NCBI GenBank assembly: GCA_015680685.1
Contig: MNCI01002981.1
Span: 1 to 23,449, forward strand
Origin: Gnetum montanum
Lineage: Eukaryota; Streptophyta; Gnetopsida; Gnetales; Gnetaceae
Reading direction: 5' to 3'
DNA: 23,449 nucleotides
Shown here: positions 19,415-23,449 of the stretch, piece by piece
How the letters are laid out: every line of letters starts with the position of its first letter
Numbering within the stretch: position 1 is the first letter of the stretch
Program-made: the position numbers and the translations under genes
Notes under the pieces: generated by a model
Databases searched by the model: none
The model's input: only the letters and a program-made list of their open reading frames with translations
What the model was told of the DNA's origin: nothing

Positions 19415-21170
19415 GCAACATCCCTTAGGATGGTCATATTGACATATCTCACATCCACTATCATTGTCTGTTTCCTAATCTACAACCTCTTCAATGATGG
19501 AAACTTTGCCCTTACCCTTGCTACGTGCATGTTCAACTTCTCTCTTTTTTCTTCTTTCACGATCACTACCTTGCTCTCTAGACTCCTCTACTATTTTAAG
19601 AACAGATTGAAGTCTATTGTCTAGAGAATCCCACATTTGGTCTACCTTTGTTGAAACTTCTGATGTCATCTTTTGGATAGGCAAATTTTTCCTATTCACC
19701 ATCTCTTTGAGTGGTGACTCTTCTTCATCCTCATAAAATTTTACTCCCCTCTTCCGGAGAGAAGGATATCGATTATACTCTTCTGTACTTTCTCTCTTCT
19801 GTAGCTCACCTTCTTCCTTAGCAACTTGCTCTAATAGTCTTTGAATTTGATGGAACCTAAGCTTGGATAGTCTTCCTTGGGCACAAGTCCCAAGGGTTCT
19901 TCTCGTTTCATGCGTAAGCCTATCTACAAGATGGCGCAGTTGATCCCTTTGCAAATAACCATGGCCAAGACAACGATGTAACAATGCATAGTATCAGCCC
20001 ATGGCAGCATCCAAGGGTTCATGTCCTCCTTGTTTCCAACCTTGGATTTGCTTTTATAGGTTGGACACTCAAGAGTACGTTTGGTACTTATCATTAAACA
20101 ATTCTAACATGGTACTCCACCTACAAATGGATTCTGATTCCAAGGACTGGTACCAACTTTTCACTTTTTTAACTAGTGTCCATGGAAACAACTTAAGTTT
20201 TTGTCATTTGTTCTCTATGTTTTGTAAGGCACACACATTATGGAATGCTTGTAAATGATTCTGAGGATCAACGTTGTATTCTCCTTTCAAATCATGGGAT
20301 ATTGTTCATATCTAATCTCTTGATCCTACTATCTTTCTAGTGCCTTGTTGGAATTCTGATAGCCTCAGTTATGTCTAACATACTTCAAGTAGCGAGTAGG
20401 GGTTCATTGTGATCATCTTGTCTATGCAATCTATGATGCCTACATTATTCTCTACTCTCCCTTCTTCTATGTCATGACTCTCTAGAGTGCCCTCGTCCCC
20501 TTTCCTAGTTGTTTCATCTATGACTTCCATTTTTCCTACCTTTATACCCATGGTCTTTTTCTTTATGACCACATCCGAATATTGAAGGAGAGGATGAAGG
20601 AGATGATGAAGGTGAAGAAGAAGGAGAATCGTCACCCTGATGGTGTCTGCTATCTTCTATTCTATGATCTTGGCCTCGATCGCGATTGCGATCAAAATGT
20701 CCACCTTTATCATGAGTTTGTGTTCCTTTTTCAGATCCTTTGTGCCCCTGGGTATCAAAACCTAGGTTATGAATAGTGAAATGAAGGTTCTGATACACAA
20801 CCCCTTGGCCAAAGTCAAGGGAAGGAACATCGTTGTGTGGACGACTGCCTAAGGTAGGTTCACCACCCTCATTTTCACTTAAGACATGTGGAACATCCTA
20901 GGAACATTTACCCTTCAAAGACTTATGATGTCTCTCCTGTTGCAAGTCCCTTTGATGTTGTGCCTCTATGGGATGGTATTCTCTCAAGTCATGGTCTTGC
21001 ACAATGTATTCTGCGTGTAAGTGCGGCATGCCAATTCGTGTGAGAGCATGAAGAAGCATGCTCGGGACTGAACGATCGAGAGGTAACACTATGTTACCTT
21101 CTAAGTCTTGCCAACGTAGTTGTTTGTCTTAATGGAGGACAAAGGTGAATTCTGGTATATATTGGTAGAT
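19415..21170 (-). pseudogene. gag: gag with CCHC zinc knuckle, broken (element 2)
   Basis: Gag forms the particle and binds the RNA. The amino end near 20890-21170 reads FTFVLH, a stop at 21129-21131, DKQLRWQDLEGNIVL, then LLHALTRIGMPHLHAEYIV. A polar stretch at 20514-20798 is rich in His, Asp, Arg and Ser (GQDHRIEDSRHHQGDD, then repeated SSSP). The carboxyl part, open 19984-19475, holds THETRRTLGTCAQGRLSKLR, a coiled-coil-like EQVAKEEGELQKRE and basic RERRKKREVEHARSKGKGK. The knuckle CEICQYDHPKGCC (19415-19453) is C-x2-C-x3-H with cysteines 4 and 5 residues after the His, close to the C-x2-C-x3-H-x4-C form common in this lineage. The 19985-20510 part has many stops. Confidence 0.82.
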
Positions 21171-21370
21171 CAAAGTCATGTGTATTACGCTGTCGACTGT
21201 TTCCTATTTCAGACCTAGGCAGTGAGGCACTTTCGTACGAAGAAGGAGACATACTTGTCTATTCAATGTGCAATGTGCTCTTGTTTATTATTTTCTCAAT
21301 CAATCCTAAGGGTTCGTTCCAATGATGTGAATGATTTCCTAAGTGCTAATTAGCACACAAACAACTAAGT

Positions 21371-21387
21371 CCCCAGCAACGGTGCCA
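21371..21387 (-). promoter_or_regulatory. Primer binding site, tRNA-Asp type (element 2)
   Basis: The minus strand reads TGGCACCGTTGCTGGGG one base inside the 5' LTR. It pairs with 15 of the last 17 bases of plant tRNA-Asp(GUC). Both differences are transitions at CpG positions of the canonical site, and both are also found in element 1. Confidence 0.9.
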
Positions 21388-21978
21388 ATGATGAGCAACG
21401 AGGTACCCCTATGCTCAACCATAAGAATACGAGTGTTTCATGCATGATCCAGTCAAATTCCAAGGACTAAGTGCTTATGTGCCCCTTTGGAACAAAGATG
21501 GGTTGGTTGATCGTTGTCTTCCCAAACTTACTTGTATGTCACGATTGTATGGTTAAGTAAGCTTGAGGCATATGATTTTTATATCTTTTATGTTTTTATG
21601 TCCTATACTAATAAGGGAGAAGAGAGATAACTAAGTGACTAATTTATCTTAACTACTCATTAACTAAGTTCTAACTAATCCTAACACCAGCATCAATTCT
21701 CACTTGTTGTACACATCCTAAACCAGTGCAACACTACTGGGATTACCAAACGCTAATCGTTACTAGGTTACCAAGTGTTACACACATGCTCAAAGTGATT
21801 GTATTGAGTGTAATTTAACAATTTTCTTAATTGATCAAAATGAATTGCTACGCTAATAACATAAATGTAAAGTGCATAAAATAAAATAAAATAAAATAAA
21901 TGCATAAGAGAATAAAATAAAAGAAATGCGTAAGAAAACAAAACTCAAGTGCTGCAAGGATGAATCAAAGAGCTCATC

Positions 21979-21984
21979 TTTATT
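21979..21984 (-). terminator. Poly(A) signal in the 5' LTR of element 2
   Basis: AATAAA on the minus strand in the context GGCAATAAAGATGAGC, about 150 bp downstream of the TATA box; aligned with 12839 and 4483. Confidence 0.5.
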
Positions 21985-22129
21985 GCCATACATAAGGTAT
22001 GCTCAGGTACACCATGCTCGAATAAAGATCTATCCACACTTAGACCTCCTACTATGGGCACTTGGAAAATACTCTAACTTTCGCTACTTGACTACTAAAA
22101 GACTTCTTTCAATTATGCACCTGGGCACT

Positions 22130-22140
22130 GTATTTATAGG
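22130..22140 (-). promoter_or_regulatory. TATA box of element 2
   Basis: The minus strand reads CCTATAAATAC, lying between the 34-bp U3 array and the poly(A) signal. It is intact here and mutated in the 3' LTR. Confidence 0.7.
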
Positions 22141-22157
22141 CTTGGGAGCAACTACTC

Positions 22158-22280
22158 TAATAATTAGAGTAACCACTCTAATAATTAGAATAAACCGCTA
22201 GAGTAACTACTCTAATAATTAGAATAAACTGCTAGAGTAACTGCTCTAATAATTAGAATAAACCGCTAGAGTAACCGCTC
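22158..22280 (-). repeat. 34-bp U3 tandem repeat, three full units and one short unit
   Basis: Full units at 22179-22212, 22213-22246 and 22247-22280, and an internally deleted 21-bp unit at 22158-22178, each starting TAATAATTAG. In transcription sense the array fills the first part of U3, upstream of TATA, where enhancers lie in many LTRs. Confidence 0.9.
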
Positions 22281-22286
22281 TCATCA

Positions 22287-22772
22287 ACTAATATTTCTTT
22301 TATTGTCATTTACTATTCTTGTTGTTAACATGAAATGAGTACGTCTTAATCACGAACATTTAAGTGTAACTACGTGGTAACCCAATTGTGTCTTAAGTAG
22401 TGTCTCGAGTGAGGTGTGCTTGGTAATCCCAGAAGTAGTACACAAAGTCCAAGATGCAAACGAATGATTAGGAATGAATATTCATCGCACTTAGGCTAGC
22501 TTAGATTTTATTTCCTATTGCTTACTAGCTTAATTAAGTTACTTCTCATTGTCCTTAGGAGTAGTGTAGTCATAGAAACCACATCATACGCCTCACTCTA
22601 GACTGAACCATATGTGACAAAGCAAATACTAGTCCAGATGGGAAAACAGTGAACTGCGATCAACGTATAACTGTCTAGGTGCCACAATTAGTCTGTCCAC
22701 GAAGTTTGACTAGATCGCACGTACATGCTCATATTCGTATGGTTGAGCATAGGGGTACCTCGCCACTCATCA
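22287..22772 (+). repeat. Right part of the split solo LTR (plus orientation)
   Basis: The last 40 bases, read on the minus strand from 22772 leftward, are TGATGAGTGGCGAGGTACCC and onward, the U5 end shared by all LTRs here. The part begins exactly at the right end of element 2 and continues the half at 11868-12260. The U5 end is not followed by a PBS: the next bases are CTTATAACTTC. With the ACTTAT repeat at both outer ends this supports a solo LTR. Confidence 0.82.
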
Positions 22773-23060
22773 CTTATAACTTCAAGTAGGAAAGTTTACA
22801 ATGGAAGCTCAACAATTAATTTATTTCTTACAATATTAATTCCTTTTTGTTATGTGAACTCAAATTGGGAAAGCTATTAACTTTTTTTGTAATTTATTTA
22901 GTATTTCTAATTATTTCTTTTATTTTTATTTGAATAGAGTATTCTTCATCTCTTTAAAAGAAATCCTTCAAATGGCTCTAAATATATTCCTTTTCTATTT
23001 TTTTTATTTACAAGAATCATTTAGTAAGAATTTGATTCTTTTCCTACCATATAGAGGAGT
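22773..23060. other. Spacer between two plus-strand LTRs, nothing recognised
   Basis: These 288 bp are very AT-rich and contain no PBS, polypurine tract or coding motif that I can identify. If the solo LTR and element 2 are removed, this stretch joins directly to 11862, on the upstream side of the chromodomain integrase relic. Confidence 0.5.
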
Positions 23061-23087
23061 TGATGAGACGCGGATTGCACAAGTCGC

Positions 23088-23178
23088 GATATCGCAGCCT
23101 CCACGATATCACGGCCTCTGCAATATCGCATCCCCTGCAATATCGCATCGTTCCCTGCGATATCACGTACACGATATC
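23088..23178 (+). repeat. GATATC palindrome array, about 17-bp period
   Basis: Cores of (G/A)ATATC start at 23088, 23105, 23122, 23139, 23159 and 23173, spacings 17, 17, 17, 20 and 14. Several cores extend to longer palindromes such as GCGATATCGC and CACGATATCGTG. It sits at the start of U3. Confidence 0.85.
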
Positions 23179-23371
23179 GTGGTCCGTCGTCAAATCTATC
23201 AATAAGAGGCGACACTCCCCTCATTTCTCATCCTAGGCGTAAAGTAGCGAAGCTCTGGCAGATTGATCACCCCAGAGATAGAATATTTTCCATGTGCCCG
23301 CAGTAGGAGTCCCCCAAGTGAACGGTTCTTTATTCGAGCAGCTTTGTACTTGAACGCAAGTTATGTACGGC

Positions 23372-23377
23372 AATAAA
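23372..23377 (+). terminator. Poly(A) signal of the right-edge LTR
   Basis: AATAAA in the context CGGCAATAAAGACGAG, aligned with the signals of the other LTRs. Confidence 0.5.
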
Positions 23378-23449
23378 GACGAGCTTTGTGGATAAACCTT
23401 GCAGTTCATGGAATAGGATTTATTACTTGTTATTTCTTACATGTTATTT

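Larger units (their letters stand above)
12261..22286 (-). mobile_element. Full-length, inactive Ty3/gypsy OTA-lineage retrotransposon (element 2)
   Basis: This 10,026-bp element is transcribed leftward. Order on the minus strand: 5' LTR (21389-22286), PBS, gag, protease, RT, RNase H, integrase, a 2-kb non-pol tail, 3' LTR (12261-13095). Both LTRs have TGATGAG...CTCATCA ends. The flanking pentamers are GTTAA (left) and ACTAA (right), a candidate target duplication with two transitions. It is inserted in an older solo LTR of opposite orientation. The LTRs are alike over most of their length but clearly diverged, mainly by transitions and by repeat number, so the insertion is not recent. No chromodomain is seen after its integrase. 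Two of the four N-flanking duplications lie inside it. Confidence 0.9.
21389..22286 (-). repeat. 5' LTR of element 2
   Basis: This 898-bp LTR starts TGATGAGCAACG and ends CTCTCATCA on the plus strand, a 7-bp perfect terminal inverted repeat. It lies next to the PBS, so it is the 5' LTR of a leftward-transcribed element. It keeps an intact TATA box (22130-22140) and poly(A) signal (21979-21984), and about 3.6 units of the 34-bp U3 repeat. A small (AATAA)n-type expansion at about 21880-21905 also distinguishes it from the partner LTR. Confidence 0.92.
23061..23449 (+). repeat. Start of a second plus-strand LTR, running off the window
   Basis: It begins TGATGAGACGCGG, carries a CpG-rich GATATC array (23088-23178), then sequence that in reverse complement matches the inner half of the other LTRs: CCATGTGCCCGCAGTAGGAG, GAACGGTTCTTTATTCGAGC and GGCAATAAAGACGAGCTTTG. 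AATAAA is at 23372-23377. The TATA position is weak (ATCAATAAGAGG near 23200). It is the same subfamily as the solo LTR but less decayed. Whether a PBS follows its U5 end cannot be seen. Confidence 0.8.

Noticed and set aside
23088-23178. Regularly spaced repeats resembling a CRISPR array
   Set aside because: The period is only about 17 bp without unique spacers, and it lies in the U3 of a plant LTR.
22930-23224. Overlapping ORFs on both strands at the right edge
   Set aside because: They translate the AT-rich spacer and the palindromic GATATC array, which opens frames on both strands.

Overview
The window looks like repeat-rich, intergenic nuclear DNA from a land plant, probably one with a large genome. 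It is AT-rich, has no intact host gene and no RNA gene that I can recognise, and consists largely of decayed Ty3/gypsy LTR retrotransposons nested in one another. Plant origin follows from the non-chromovirus (OTA: Athila/Tat-like) pol sequences with a tRNA-Asp-type primer binding site, and from two chromovirus integrases, one with a chromodomain. I cannot name the species.

Layout. (1) 1-4792: the 5' half of an OTA gypsy element on the minus strand, cut by the left edge inside reverse transcriptase. It runs, right to left, LTR (3871-4792), PBS, gag, protease, start of RT. (2) 4793-8870: no recognisable gene. It holds a faint decayed plus-strand reading, a diverged tandem repeat of about 250-310 bp, a marked pyrimidine/purine strand asymmetry, a short hexanucleotide repeat and a possible LTR remnant. 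(3) 8870-9550 and 10695-11700: two chromovirus integrase relics on the minus strand, broken by so many stops that no long ORF marks them. Both keep the exact D-x35-E spacing. The second is followed by a GPY-like region and a chromodomain. (4) 11868-22772: a solo LTR in plus orientation, flanked by the direct repeat ACTTAT and split in two (11868-12260 and 22287-22772) by a later insertion. (5) 12261-22286: that insertion, a full-length but dead OTA element of about 10 kb on the minus strand with two LTRs, PBS, gag with a zinc knuckle, protease, RT, RNase H, integrase and a 2-kb tail before the 3' LTR. (6) 23061-23449: the start of another plus-strand LTR of the solo-LTR family, running out of the window.

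All these LTRs share the same U5 end and the same TGATGA/TCATCA-type termini, but their U3 ends carry different short repeats: a 34-bp array, a GATATC array of about 17 bp, or a 16-bp palindrome. No coding region is intact. Most nonsense changes and catalytic-residue losses are C-to-T or G-to-A transitions, as expected of methylated, silenced repeats.

Four single-N positions (88, 3436, 14983, 19254) each sit between near-identical direct copies of 38-56 bp and are almost certainly assembly joins, not biology. I see no new cellular system. The most interesting content is the three-layer nesting history and the turnover of U3 repeat modules.
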